Assembly (NCBI GenBank): GCA_964581355.1
Contig: CAZOOA010000076.1
Span: 1-13,210 of the forward strand
From: CAZOOA01 sp964581355
GTDB taxonomy: Bacteria; Bacillota; Dethiobacteria; DTU022; UBA8154
Length of the DNA: 13,210 nucleotides
Direction: 5' to 3'
Below are positions 1 through 6,408 of this stretch, piece by piece; positions within the stretch are counted from its first letter, which is position 1, and each line of letters opens with the position of its first letter. The notes beneath the pieces are model-generated. The model did no database searches and was not told the origin of the DNA. It was given only the letters and a program-made list of their open reading frames with translations. Position numbers and translations under genes: made by a program.

Positions 1-110
1 CTAAGTTTGCAGGTTGGACGGCGGAAGCTTGAACTGAGCCCTAGCGCTTTGCCGCGAAGATAACCGGAGCAGATACCGGGAAACTTAAAACTCCATTTTC
101 ATACTAACAA
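1..110. other. Left-edge stretch, probable end of a rightward gene, unresolved
   Basis: These bases lie beyond pdxS and before a plus-strand terminator, so a rightward gene or RNA probably ends here. Plus frame 1 is open from the edge to a TAA at 61-63 (last residues SALPRR). Frame 3 closes at a TGA at 30-32 (last residues GWTAEA), and frame 2 closes at once. Nothing separates the first two as coding, and I do not recognise either tail or an RNA family. No minus-strand gene of any length is visible here. Confidence 0.25.
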
Positions 111-113
111 GAT

Positions 114-140
114 GGCCCGGGAGCCTTTCCCGGGCCTTTT
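114..140 (+). terminator. Rho-independent terminator, plus strand
   Basis: A perfect 8-bp GC-only stem, GGCCCGGG (114-121) with CCCGGGCC (129-136), encloses a 7-nt loop and is followed by TTTT at 137-140. The T run is on the plus strand, so it should end transcription coming from the left. In the minus direction the hairpin lacks a T tail, but it may still stop pdxS transcripts, since the two units converge here. Confidence 0.75.
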
Positions 141-189
141 AGCCCCTCTTTCTCTCTTACCGGCAGCTTCTTTAATTTGTCATTTTGGG

Positions 190-1080
190 CTAAATTCCCC
201 TGACCTGCATGCGGTCTGCTTCGGACAATTGACTTACGTCCAGGCCCGGCATGGCTTCGCCCAGTCCCCGGGATACCAGGGCCAGGACTTCCGGGTTATC
301 GTAGTTCAAAGCAGCTTCCACGATAGCTTGAGCCCGTTTTTGGGGATCTTTGGACTTAAAGATTCCCGACCCTACAAAGACCCCGTCAGCACCTAAAATC
401 ATCATCAGGGCTGCATCGGCCGGAGTCGCGATTCCACCGGCAGCAAAGTTAACCACGGGCAGACGGCCCTGTTTTTTCACTTCCAGTAACAGGCCATATG
501 AAGCACCCATTTCTTTGGCCAGGGACATAATTTCTTCTTCCGGGGTGTTTTGCACCCTGCGGATCTGTTCCATGATCACGCGCATATGCCGTACGGCTTC
601 CACCACATTTCCCGTGCCCGGTTCGCCTTTGGTGCGGAGCATGGCCGCCCCTTCACCGATACGACGCAGTGCCTCACCCAGATCCCTGGCCCCACAGACG
701 AAGGGGACGGTAAAACTGTGCTTATTGATGTGGAAACGTTCGTCAGCCGGCGTTAAGACTTCGCTTTCATCTATATAATCCACGCCAAGGGCTTGTAATA
801 TCTGGGCCTCGACAATATGCCCGATACGGCACTTGGCCATGACAGGAATTGTAACCGCTTCCATTATCGCCGAGATAACCTCGGGATCAGCCATCCGGGC
901 CACTCCACCTTCCGCCCGGATATCCGCCGGCACTTTTTCCAGGGCCATGACCGCCACGGCACCGGCAGATTCTGCAATTTTGGCCTGCTGTGGGTCGGTA
1001 ACATCCATGATCACGCCGCCTTTTTGCATCTCAGCCATACCTTTTTTCACCCGAAATGTTCCTGTTTCAACCACTTGCAA
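190..1080 (-). CDS. pdxS: Pyridoxal 5'-phosphate synthase lyase subunit PdxS
   Basis: PdxS makes PLP from ribose 5-phosphate, glyceraldehyde 3-phosphate and ammonia supplied by the glutaminase PdxT, in the cytoplasmic DXP-independent route. The 296-residue length is normal for the family. The (beta/alpha)8 barrel motifs are present: the N-terminal RVKKGMAEMQKGGVIMDV block (residues 10-27), Lys83 in MAKCRIGH (equivalent to the lysine that binds the ribose substrate), Lys151 in RTKGEPGTGN (second catalytic lysine), and the phosphate-binding AAGGIATPADA and GVFVGSGIF segments near the C-terminus. The start is TTG at 1080, with AGGAGG 4 nt upstream; an in-frame GTG at 1074 lies 10 nt from that site and is equally possible. 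The gene has its own candidate promoter. pdxT, normally the next gene, does not follow: the 189 bases beyond the stop hold no such start, so the glutaminase must be encoded elsewhere. Confidence 0.97.
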   Translation of the reverse strand: MQVVETGTFRVKKGMAEMQKGGVIMDVTDPQQAKIAESAGAVAVMALEKVPADIRAEGGVARMADPEVISAIMEAVTIPVMAKCRIGHIVEAQILQALGVDYIDESEVLTPADERFHINKHSFTVPFVCGARDLGEALRRIGEGAAMLRTKGEPGTGNVVEAVRHMRVIMEQIRRVQNTPEEEIMSLAKEMGASYGLLLEVKKQGRLPVVNFAAGGIATPADAALMMILGADGVFVGSGIFKSKDPQKRAQAIVEAALNYDNPEVLALVSRGLGEAMPGLDVSQLSEADRMQVRGI

Positions 1081-1133
1081 ACAGCCTCCTGTCTCCTCAC
1101 TTCCACTGAAGTAGTTGGGTTTAACTATTCCCT

Positions 1134-1162
1134 ATTCTACTATAGATCCGGGCATTTAACAA
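1134..1162 (-). promoter_or_regulatory. Candidate sigma-A promoter for pdxS
   Basis: Read on the minus strand, a TTGTTA -35 box (1162-1157) is separated by exactly 17 nt from a TAGAAT -10 box (1139-1134). These match the consensus at 4/6 and 5/6 positions. It begins 5 nt past the ddl stop codon, and transcription would start near 1127, about 47 nt before the pdxS start. This suggests pdxS can be transcribed independently of ddl. Confidence 0.5.
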
Positions 1163-1166
1163 GCAA

Positions 1167-2303
1167 TTAACATGCGCTGGCACCACCGGGTTCAAAAGAA
1201 GTTAACAGCATTTTTTTCCGCCGGTGACGCTGCAAGGCGATCTGGATGAGCCGGTCAATCAATTCAGGGTAAGGGACGCCTGAGGCCTCCCATAGCTTGG
1301 GATACATGCTGATACTGGTAAAGCCGGGCATAGTGTTCACTTCGTTTACGTAGAGCTGGTTTGCTTCCTCGTCCAGGAAAAAATCAACCCGGGCCAATCC
1401 GCTTAATTCAACGGCCTGGAAAGCCGCAATAGCATATTCCTTCACTTTTTGCTCCATGGACTCATCCATGGGGGCGGGGATGATCAGGTCGGAGCGATTA
1501 TCGATATACTTGGCCCAGTAGTCGTAGAATTCATTGCAGGGAATAATCTCGCCGGGAACAGAAGCCAGTGGGGCTTCATCACCCAGGATGCTGCATTCGA
1601 TCTCGCGCCCTTTGATAAAAGCCTCCACAACCACCTTGGAGTCGTAGCGCATGGCTTCTTCAACGCCTGTTACCAGGGAAGAAGGATCCGATGCCTTACT
1701 GACACCCACGCTGGAACCCAGGTTCGCTGGTTTGACAAAACAGGGGTAACCCAGCTTTTGCTTCACCTGCTCCATAAGCTGGTCTTTTTCTTGGGACCAG
1801 CGGATGGAGTTAAAGTAAATAAAATCTCCTACAGGCAGCCCCATATGCCGAAAAAGGATTTTCATGACCACCTTATCCATCCCTGCCGCCGATGCCAGAA
1901 CGCCGCTTCCTGCATAAGGCAGTCCAGCCAGTTCCAAAAGTCCCTGCAGTGTGCCATCCTCCCCGTACGGACCGTGCAGGACGGGGAAGACCAGGTCAAG
2001 GTCTACAAATTCATGAATGCGTTCCGGTTCCCCGGGGTCCAGGAGCAAAAGACGAGGTTTTTGGGGGTCCACATCCAGCACTGCATGAAAGCAGTCCCCG
2101 GGAATCTCGTTGTTTTGCAGGGCTGCCATAGGGTCACCACCGGCCAGCCACCGCCCCTGTTCTGTAATGCCCACCGGGAAGACCCGGTACCTGTCCCGGT
2201 CCATAGCTTCCATGACTGAAGCTGCCGAGCGCAGGGAAACAGCATGCTCCCCCGATCGACCCCCGAACAATACACCCACCGTTAGTTTGTTCGGCAAATT
2301 CAC
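1167..2303 (-). CDS. ddl: D-alanine--D-alanine ligase
   Basis: Ddl joins two D-alanines using ATP to form the dipeptide end of the peptidoglycan precursor, in the cytoplasm. The ATP-grasp family signatures are clear: GRSGEHAVSL (residues 15-24, the first D-Ala site, where EHEVS or EHDVS is more usual), LHGPYGEDGT (109-118), VKPANLGSSVGV (190-201), the omega-loop FYDYWAKY (259-266), and YVNEVNTMPGFT (318-329, metal binding). The Tyr and Lys of the omega loop are those of D-Ala-D-Ala ligases rather than of VanA-type D-lactate ligases. The chosen start is GTG at 2303, giving 378 residues. AAAGGAG (2313-2307) lies only 3 nt before it, so TTG at 2297 (9 nt spacing, 376 residues) is a real alternative. 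The frame stays open upstream to 2432, but that part has no ligase homology pattern and contains the likely promoter. The C-terminus is about 15 residues longer than usual and basic. The gene lies between the EF-G paralog and pdxS. Confidence 0.95.
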   Translation of the reverse strand: MNLPNKLTVGVLFGGRSGEHAVSLRSAASVMEAMDRDRYRVFPVGITEQGRWLAGGDPMAALQNNEIPGDCFHAVLDVDPQKPRLLLLDPGEPERIHEFVDLDLVFPVLHGPYGEDGTLQGLLELAGLPYAGSGVLASAAGMDKVVMKILFRHMGLPVGDFIYFNSIRWSQEKDQLMEQVKQKLGYPCFVKPANLGSSVGVSKASDPSSLVTGVEEAMRYDSKVVVEAFIKGREIECSILGDEAPLASVPGEIIPCNEFYDYWAKYIDNRSDLIIPAPMDESMEQKVKEYAIAAFQAVELSGLARVDFFLDEEANQLYVNEVNTMPGFTSISMYPKLWEASGVPYPELIDRLIQIALQRHRRKKMLLTSFEPGGASAC

Positions 2304-2320
2304 CAGCTCCTTTGAACAGA

Positions 2321-2348
2321 ATAATACCAATGACCAGAATAATGCCAA
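2321..2348 (-). promoter_or_regulatory. Candidate extended -10 promoter for ddl
   Basis: On the minus strand TTGGCA (2348-2343, 5/6) and TATTAT (2326-2321, 5/6) are 16 nt apart, and the -10 is preceded by TGG, an extended -10 element. The predicted start, near 2314, would fall at or next to the ddl Shine-Dalgarno sequence (2313-2307). The ddl mRNA would then have a leader of only about 10-15 nt. Confidence 0.5.
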
Positions 2349-2351
2349 ATT

Positions 2352-2406
2352 GGGGCTTGAAAGGGAAAAAACCCATTTCATCCCCTGCCCAAGGCTCTTA
2401 AGAGCC
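2352..2406. repeat. Two inverted repeats upstream of the ddl promoter
   Basis: A perfect 14-bp palindrome, GGCTCTTAAGAGCC, occupies 2393-2406. Next to it, 2352-2385 forms an imperfect hairpin: GGGG/CCCC, TGAAA/TTTCA and GGG/CCC blocks with one-base offsets around an A6 loop. Both lie just upstream of the candidate ddl -35 box, where an operator could sit. They could equally be RNA structure in a read-through transcript from the EF-G gene. No regulator is known to bind these sequences. Confidence 0.35.
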
Positions 2407-2430
2407 GTAAAGGGTGGTCTAGTTAACAGC

Positions 2431-2454
2431 AAGCTCCCCTTCGCAGGGGAGCTT
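2431..2454 (-). terminator. Terminator-like hairpin after the EF-G paralog
   Basis: A perfect 10-bp stem, AAGCTCCCCT (2431-2440) and AGGGGAGCTT (2445-2454), with a TCGC tetraloop, begins 13 nt past the stop codon at 2467. In the minus direction the sequence after the stem is not a clean T run, so termination may be partial. The position between two genes that each seem to have their own leader supports a punctuation role. Confidence 0.5.
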
Positions 2455-2466
2455 TAAAAAACAGGA

Positions 2467-4557
2467 TTACTCCTTTTCTTTCTCCTCTTTGGCGGCATTA
2501 ATCACCTTTTCCGCCTCCTGGTACGGCACTTCTTCGTAGTGGGAATGCTTCATGGAAAAGATGCCCCGCCCCTGTGTCATGGAGCGCAGGTCAATGGCAT
2601 AGTTAAACATTTCCGCCAGGGGAACCTGGGCCTTGATGGTCTGCAAGCCTTCGCCCGGGACCATCCCCTGAATACGACCCCGGCGGCTGTTCAGGTCACC
2701 CATTATGTCTCCCATGAAATTTTCCGGGACAGTGACTTCAACTTCCATTATAGGTTCTAACAGCACCGGCTCAGCGGCCCCCATAGCTGACCTGAAGGAC
2801 ATGGCCGCTGCAATTTTGAAGGCCATCTCCGAAGAGTCCACAGTGTGGTACGAGCCGTCGTAAAGGGTGGCTTTTATATCCACCACGGGGTAACCTGCCA
2901 CGGGCCCTTCTTCCATGGCTTCAATGATTCCCTTTTCTACAGCAGGAATATACTGTTTGGGAACCACTCCACCAACGATTTTATCTTCGAACTGGAACCC
3001 TTCCCCCCGGGGCATTGGCTCCAGGCTCAGGTAAACATGGCCATATTGGCCGCGCCCACCGCTTTGCTTTTTATACTTGCCTTCTTTGCTCTGGCTCCCC
3101 TTGATGGTTTCCCGGTAGGGCACCTTGGGAGTTGTCAGGTCTACTTCTACTCCGAATTTTTTGGAAAGGCGGTCCACAATGACATCCAGGTGGGTATCCC
3201 CCATACCGGAAATAATCATCTCTTTGGTTTCTTTATTGCGTTCCACCTTAAAAGTGGGGTCTTCTTCCACGAAACGGGACAGTCCAGTGCCCACTTTTTC
3301 TTCATCACCTTTTGATTTGGGCCAAACGGCAAAAGAAATAACCGGTTCAGGGAAATCGATAAAGGGAAAGATCACCGGATTGTTTTTGTCGCAGAGGGTG
3401 TCTCCGGTAATGGTGACCGAAAGCTTGGTTACGGAACCAATATCCCCGGCAGGTATTTCATCGGCCTGGATCTGGTTTTTGCCCCGCATGAAAAACAGGG
3501 AACCGACCCGTTCCGGCTTATCCCTGTTGGCATTATACACCTGGGAGTCCGCCTTGAAGCTCCCGGAACAAACTTTGAAAAAGTTCACCCGGCCAACATA
3601 CGGGTCAGCCAGCGTCTTAAAGACCAGGGCCGAAAAAGGTTCAGCAGGATCTGCCTTGCGGACGGTTTTTTCACCTTCCTGCTCCGGAACTTCTCCTTCC
3701 ATAGGGGGGCGGTCGCTGGGTGCAGGCAAGGCACCTGCCATCAGGTCCAACAGGGGCTGAATGCCCAGGTTTTTGGTGGCGGAACCGCACAGCACCGGCA
3801 CAATCTGGCCGTCCAAGGTGCCTGTGCGCAGGGCTTTTTTAATTTCCTCGTCACTCAGGGTAAATTCTTCCAGGTACTTTTCCATCAGTTCATCGTCTGT
3901 CTCCGCTGCGGCTTCGACCAGTTTTTCTCTTAATTCTTCCGCTTTATCGGACAATTCATCCGGGATCTCTTCTTCCTTGTAGGAGAGGCCCGCTTCATCT
4001 TCGTAAATCAGCGCTTTCATCTTGACCAGGTCGACCACACCCCGAAACTGCTCTTCTTCACCTACGGGGAACTGCAAAGGAAACACTTTGACCCCAAAAA
4101 ACTTGTTCAACTGTTCCAGGGCAGAGTCAAAGTTGGCATTTTCCCGGTTGACTTTATTGATAAAGACAATGCGCGGCAGCTCCAGCTCCTCGGCATAGCT
4201 CCAGACCTTTTCTGTGCCCACTTCCACGCCGGAAACGGCACAAACCACAACCACAGCGCTGTCGGCCACACGTAGGGCCGACTTGACGTCAACGGTAAAG
4301 TCAAAAAAGCCGGGCGTGTCCAGCAGATTCAATTTTACCCCTTCCCATTCAACGGGAGCCAATGAAGTGTTGATCGTCACCTGCCGTTTGACTTCCTCGG
4401 GATCGTAGTCTGTCGTGGTGTTCCCTGCGTCCACACTTCCCAGCCGATTAACGGCTCCGGACGTATAAAGCATAGCTTCGGCCAAAGAGGTTTTACCTGC
4501 CCCCCCGTGACTAATTAGTGCAACATTGCGAATTTGCTCCGTGGTATATTTTTTCAT
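2467..4557 (-). CDS. fusA: Elongation factor G paralog (EFG-II-like translational GTPase)
   Basis: The 696-residue product has the full EF-G domain order: GTPase domain (about 1-280), domain II (about 310-400), domain III, domain IV with GGRGQYGHV, and domain V with the DLNSRRGRIQGM motif. The P-loop is SHGGAGKT (16-23) rather than AHIDAGKT. It is followed by NTTTDYDPEE (46-55), typical of the second EF-G class (EFG II, as in Thermus EF-G-2 and mycobacterial FusA2) rather than the main translocase. G3 reads DTPGFFDF (80-87), with Phe84 where EF-G has the catalytic His. G4 reads NKVN (134-137), with Asn137 in place of the guanine-reading Asp. G5 GSA is at 258-260. EFG II proteins are ribosome-associated, but their roles are poorly known. 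The ATG at 4557 fits the family N-terminus; a GTG at 4602 would add 15 residues but overlaps the Shine-Dalgarno. The C-terminus is a charged Lys/Glu tail. The symbol fusA is the usual label; fusA2 may be more accurate. Confidence 0.9.
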   Translation of the reverse strand: MKKYTTEQIRNVALISHGGAGKTSLAEAMLYTSGAVNRLGSVDAGNTTTDYDPEEVKRQVTINTSLAPVEWEGVKLNLLDTPGFFDFTVDVKSALRVADSAVVVVCAVSGVEVGTEKVWSYAEELELPRIVFINKVNRENANFDSALEQLNKFFGVKVFPLQFPVGEEEQFRGVVDLVKMKALIYEDEAGLSYKEEEIPDELSDKAEELREKLVEAAAETDDELMEKYLEEFTLSDEEIKKALRTGTLDGQIVPVLCGSATKNLGIQPLLDLMAGALPAPSDRPPMEGEVPEQEGEKTVRKADPAEPFSALVFKTLADPYVGRVNFFKVCSGSFKADSQVYNANRDKPERVGSLFFMRGKNQIQADEIPAGDIGSVTKLSVTITGDTLCDKNNPVIFPFIDFPEPVISFAVWPKSKGDEEKVGTGLSRFVEEDPTFKVERNKETKEMIISGMGDTHLDVIVDRLSKKFGVEVDLTTPKVPYRETIKGSQSKEGKYKKQSGGRGQYGHVYLSLEPMPRGEGFQFEDKIVGGVVPKQYIPAVEKGIIEAMEEGPVAGYPVVDIKATLYDGSYHTVDSSEMAFKIAAAMSFRSAMGAAEPVLLEPIMEVEVTVPENFMGDIMGDLNSRRGRIQGMVPGEGLQTIKAQVPLAEMFNYAIDLRSMTQGRGIFSMKHSHYEEVPYQEAEKVINAAKEEKEKE

Positions 4558-4562
4558 ATTTT

Positions 4563-4611
4563 CCTGGTTCCCTGAAAAAAAATCGGTGGGAACCAGGTCC
4601 ACACCTCCTTT
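4563..4611 (-). promoter_or_regulatory. Hairpin between Shine-Dalgarno and ATG of the EF-G paralog
   Basis: In mRNA sense, AAAGGAGG (4611-4604) is followed by 6 nt and then a perfect 10-bp hairpin. Its arms are CCTGGTTCCC (4597-4588) and GGGAACCAGG (4572-4563), with a 15-nt loop containing eight T. AAAAT and the ATG at 4557 come next. The linear Shine-Dalgarno to ATG distance is 46 nt, too far for normal initiation, but only 11 nt if the hairpin is folded out. A weak AGGA close to the ATG overlaps the end of the 3' arm. Confidence 0.6.
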
Positions 4612-4657
4612 CCGGGTTCAGTGTTCTGATTCAGTTTTTTTATTATTTAATTGTAAT

Positions 4658-4793
4658 TACTCAGCGCTATTTGTTAGCGAAGCTGCGGTGACGGTTCTCG
4701 CGCTTTCCCTGTCGGTCCTCCGCTGCGCTCCGTAAGCGCGAGAACCGTCCCCCTGCTTCGCGGCGTGTTGCGCAATCACATAAGGGCTGAGTA
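4658..4793. repeat. Palindromic REP/MITE-like intergenic element
   Basis: The sequence between leuB and the EF-G gene folds as nested inverted repeats: an outer TACTCAGC (4658-4665) with GCTGAGTA (4786-4793), a middle GCGAAGC (4677-4683) with GCTTCGC (4755-4761), and a perfect 16-bp inner stem GACGGTTCTCGCGCTT (4690-4705) with AAGCGCGAGAACCGTC (4734-4749) around a 28-nt GC-rich centre. AT-rich DNA flanks both ends, so base composition changes sharply at the borders. It has no ORF of substance and no T run for a normal terminator. The form fits a dispersed palindromic repeat or small non-autonomous element. Confidence 0.7.
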
Positions 4794-4831
4794 GCATACC
4801 AGTTACATTTAATTATTTGTATGGTCAACCT

Positions 4832-5914
4832 TTACCCTTTGATCCGTTCAACTATCAGGTCGCCCAGCTCCCGGGTTCCTGTTTCTTGCTTGCCAGGGGA
4901 CATAAGCTCCGCACTGCGGTAGCCTTCTTCCAGGACTTCTTCTACTGCATTTTCAATGGCCCTGGCCGCTTCCTCATGTTTCCAGGCAAAACGCAGGAGC
5001 AGGGCTACGGAGAGTATCGTTCCCAGGGGGTTCGCCTTGTTCTTTCCGGCAATTTCGTTGACCGGCCCGTGGATGGGTCCAAAAAGAGAAGTCTTTCCCT
5101 CTTCTCCCAGGGTGGCTGAAGGAAGGACACCTACAGAACCTACCAAAACAGCCGAGGCCTCATCGCTTAAGATGTCACCGAAAATGTTCGATGTCAAAAC
5201 AACATCAAATCTGCCCGGGTTTAAAACCAGTTCCATGGCACAGATGTCCACGTACATGAATTCCAGCTCCACATCGCTGTAATCCCGGTGCACATCCCGG
5301 GTAATCTTGCGCCACAGTCGGGAGCTTTCCAGGACATTGGCCTTATCCACGCAGGTCACTTTTCCTTTGCGACCCCTTGCTATTTCAAAAGCTCTGCGGG
5401 CTACCCGTTCTATTTCAAAGTCTGAGTATAGCATGGTATCAGAGGCCCGAACGCTGCGACCAAAAGACCGTCGTTCCTTGGGACCGAAGTAGATCCCGCT
5501 GGTCACTTCCCGGATAATTAATATGTCCACATCGGTTAAATATTCCGGTTTTAAGGGCGCTTTTTCAAACAGGCTGGGCAGGGGTCTGGCATAGCGAAGG
5601 TTGGCATAGACATCCAAATCTTTGCGCAAGTTTAAAAGCGCAGCCAAAGGCCTTTTGTTCAGGGGATAATCATCCCATTGCGGCCCACCAAAGGTGCCAT
5701 GCAGCACCGCTGCGGCATTGCGGCATGCTTTCAGCGTATCGTCCGGCAAGGGAGCTCCGCTTTTATCCAGTGCTTCTCCCCCGGCAGGCATTTCATCCGC
5801 CTCCAGGTTCAGGTTGAACAGGCGGGCCGTAGCCTCCATGACTTTAACCGCCTCGGCGACCACTTCGGGGCCGATTCCATCGCCTGGCAGGACGATCACT
5901 TTGTTTTCATTCAC
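4832..5914 (-). CDS. leuB: 3-isopropylmalate dehydrogenase
   Basis: LeuB oxidises and decarboxylates 3-isopropylmalate to 2-ketoisocaproate with NAD+, the last leucine-specific step before transamination. At 360 residues it has normal length. Substrate and metal residues are intact by alignment with the Thermus enzyme: Arg97 and Arg107 in LRKDLDVYANLR, Arg135 and Tyr142 in REVTSGIYFG, Lys191 in VDKANVL, Asp223, and Asp247/Asp251 in FGDILSDEAS. The cofactor loop is unusual: residues 278-290 read FGPIHGPVNEIAG where the family has YEPIHGSAPDIAG, so Glu286 replaces the Asp that contacts the adenosine ribose. YVDICAM (221-227) also differs from the usual VDNAAM. The start is GTG at 5914, inside the last codons of leuD (8-nt overlap), with AAGGAGAGGGTGA upstream; an earlier in-frame start is blocked by a TGA. 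The overlap suggests translational coupling to leuD. It is the last gene of the operon before the palindromic element. Confidence 0.95.
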   Translation of the reverse strand: MNENKVIVLPGDGIGPEVVAEAVKVMEATARLFNLNLEADEMPAGGEALDKSGAPLPDDTLKACRNAAAVLHGTFGGPQWDDYPLNKRPLAALLNLRKDLDVYANLRYARPLPSLFEKAPLKPEYLTDVDILIIREVTSGIYFGPKERRSFGRSVRASDTMLYSDFEIERVARRAFEIARGRKGKVTCVDKANVLESSRLWRKITRDVHRDYSDVELEFMYVDICAMELVLNPGRFDVVLTSNIFGDILSDEASAVLVGSVGVLPSATLGEEGKTSLFGPIHGPVNEIAGKNKANPLGTILSVALLLRFAWKHEEAARAIENAVEEVLEEGYRSAELMSPGKQETGTRELGDLIVERIKG

Positions 5915-6407
5915 CTTGTTTCACCCTCTCCTTGACGTAGTTTATGAGGCCTCCCCGAGAGATAATTTCCTGCATAAAAGGAGGAAAAGAGGTGGCGGTG
6001 TAAACCTTGCCCTTGGAGTCGTGAATCTCCCCTTTTTGCAGATCAATTTCTATTTCTTCCCCTTCTTGCAGGGCCCGGGCCGCCTCAGGTGACTCCAGGA
6101 TTGGAAGGCCAATATTGATGGCATTACGATAAAAGATGCGGGCAAAGCTTTCCGCGATGACACAAGAAAGACCCGCCCCTTTGATGGCCAGGGGCGCATG
6201 TTCCCTGGAACTGCCGCAGCCAAAATTTTTGCCGGCAACAATTATGTCACCAGACGATGCCTTCCGGGGAAACTCGGGGTCGGCATCTTCCATGCAGTGG
6301 GCTGCCAGCTGGTCCATATCGGTAGTGGTGAGATAGCGTGCCGGGATAATGGCATCTGTATCAATATCGTCTCCAAAGGTCCAAACTTTGCCCCGGATAG
6401 TGCTCAC
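5907..6407 (-). CDS. leuD: 3-isopropylmalate dehydratase small subunit
   Basis: LeuD is the swivel-domain subunit that with LeuC isomerises 2-isopropylmalate to 3-isopropylmalate through an iron-sulphur aconitase-type reaction. At 166 residues it belongs to the short archaeal-type class rather than the roughly 200-residue Escherichia coli class. Visible motifs are DDIDTDAIIPARYL (13-26), whose following TTTD lies in the substrate-selecting loop, and the active-site NFGCGSSREHAP (61-72). It starts at GTG 6407, just after the leuC stop (6409), with GGAGGTGA inside the end of leuC at about 9 nt spacing, and ends 8 nt inside leuB. Homoaconitase small subunits share this fold, but the leu gene neighbours decide for isopropylmalate. 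Confidence 0.95.
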   Translation of the reverse strand: MSTIRGKVWTFGDDIDTDAIIPARYLTTTDMDQLAAHCMEDADPEFPRKASSGDIIVAGKNFGCGSSREHAPLAIKGAGLSCVIAESFARIFYRNAINIGLPILESPEAARALQEGEEIEIDLQKGEIHDSKGKVYTATSFPPFMQEIISRGGLINYVKERVKQGE

Positions 6408-6408
6408 G

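Noticed and set aside
112..396. Plus-strand 94-codon frame at the left end
   Set aside because: It begins inside the terminator hairpin and mostly lies opposite the pdxS C-terminus.
2134..2376. 80-codon frame on the minus strand beginning with a hydrophobic stretch (FGIILVIGIILF), faintly TatA-like
   Set aside because: Most of it runs out of frame inside ddl, the hydrophobic part overlaps the promoter region, and no TatA amphipathic helix follows.
2304..2432. In-frame N-terminal extension of ddl with a hydrophobic stretch resembling a membrane segment
   Set aside because: It has no ligase-family counterpart, overlaps the candidate promoter, and the only good Shine-Dalgarno lies at 2313-2307, after it.
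4558..4602. GTG start adding 15 residues to the EF-G paralog
   Set aside because: The GTG is one base from the AGGAGG core, too close to initiate well, and the extra residues encode the hairpin and do not match EF-G N-termini.
4690..4749. Palindrome taken as an ordinary rho-independent terminator for leuB
   Set aside because: The stem is long and GC-rich, but neither strand has a T run after it, and the nested outer repeats fit a repeat element better.
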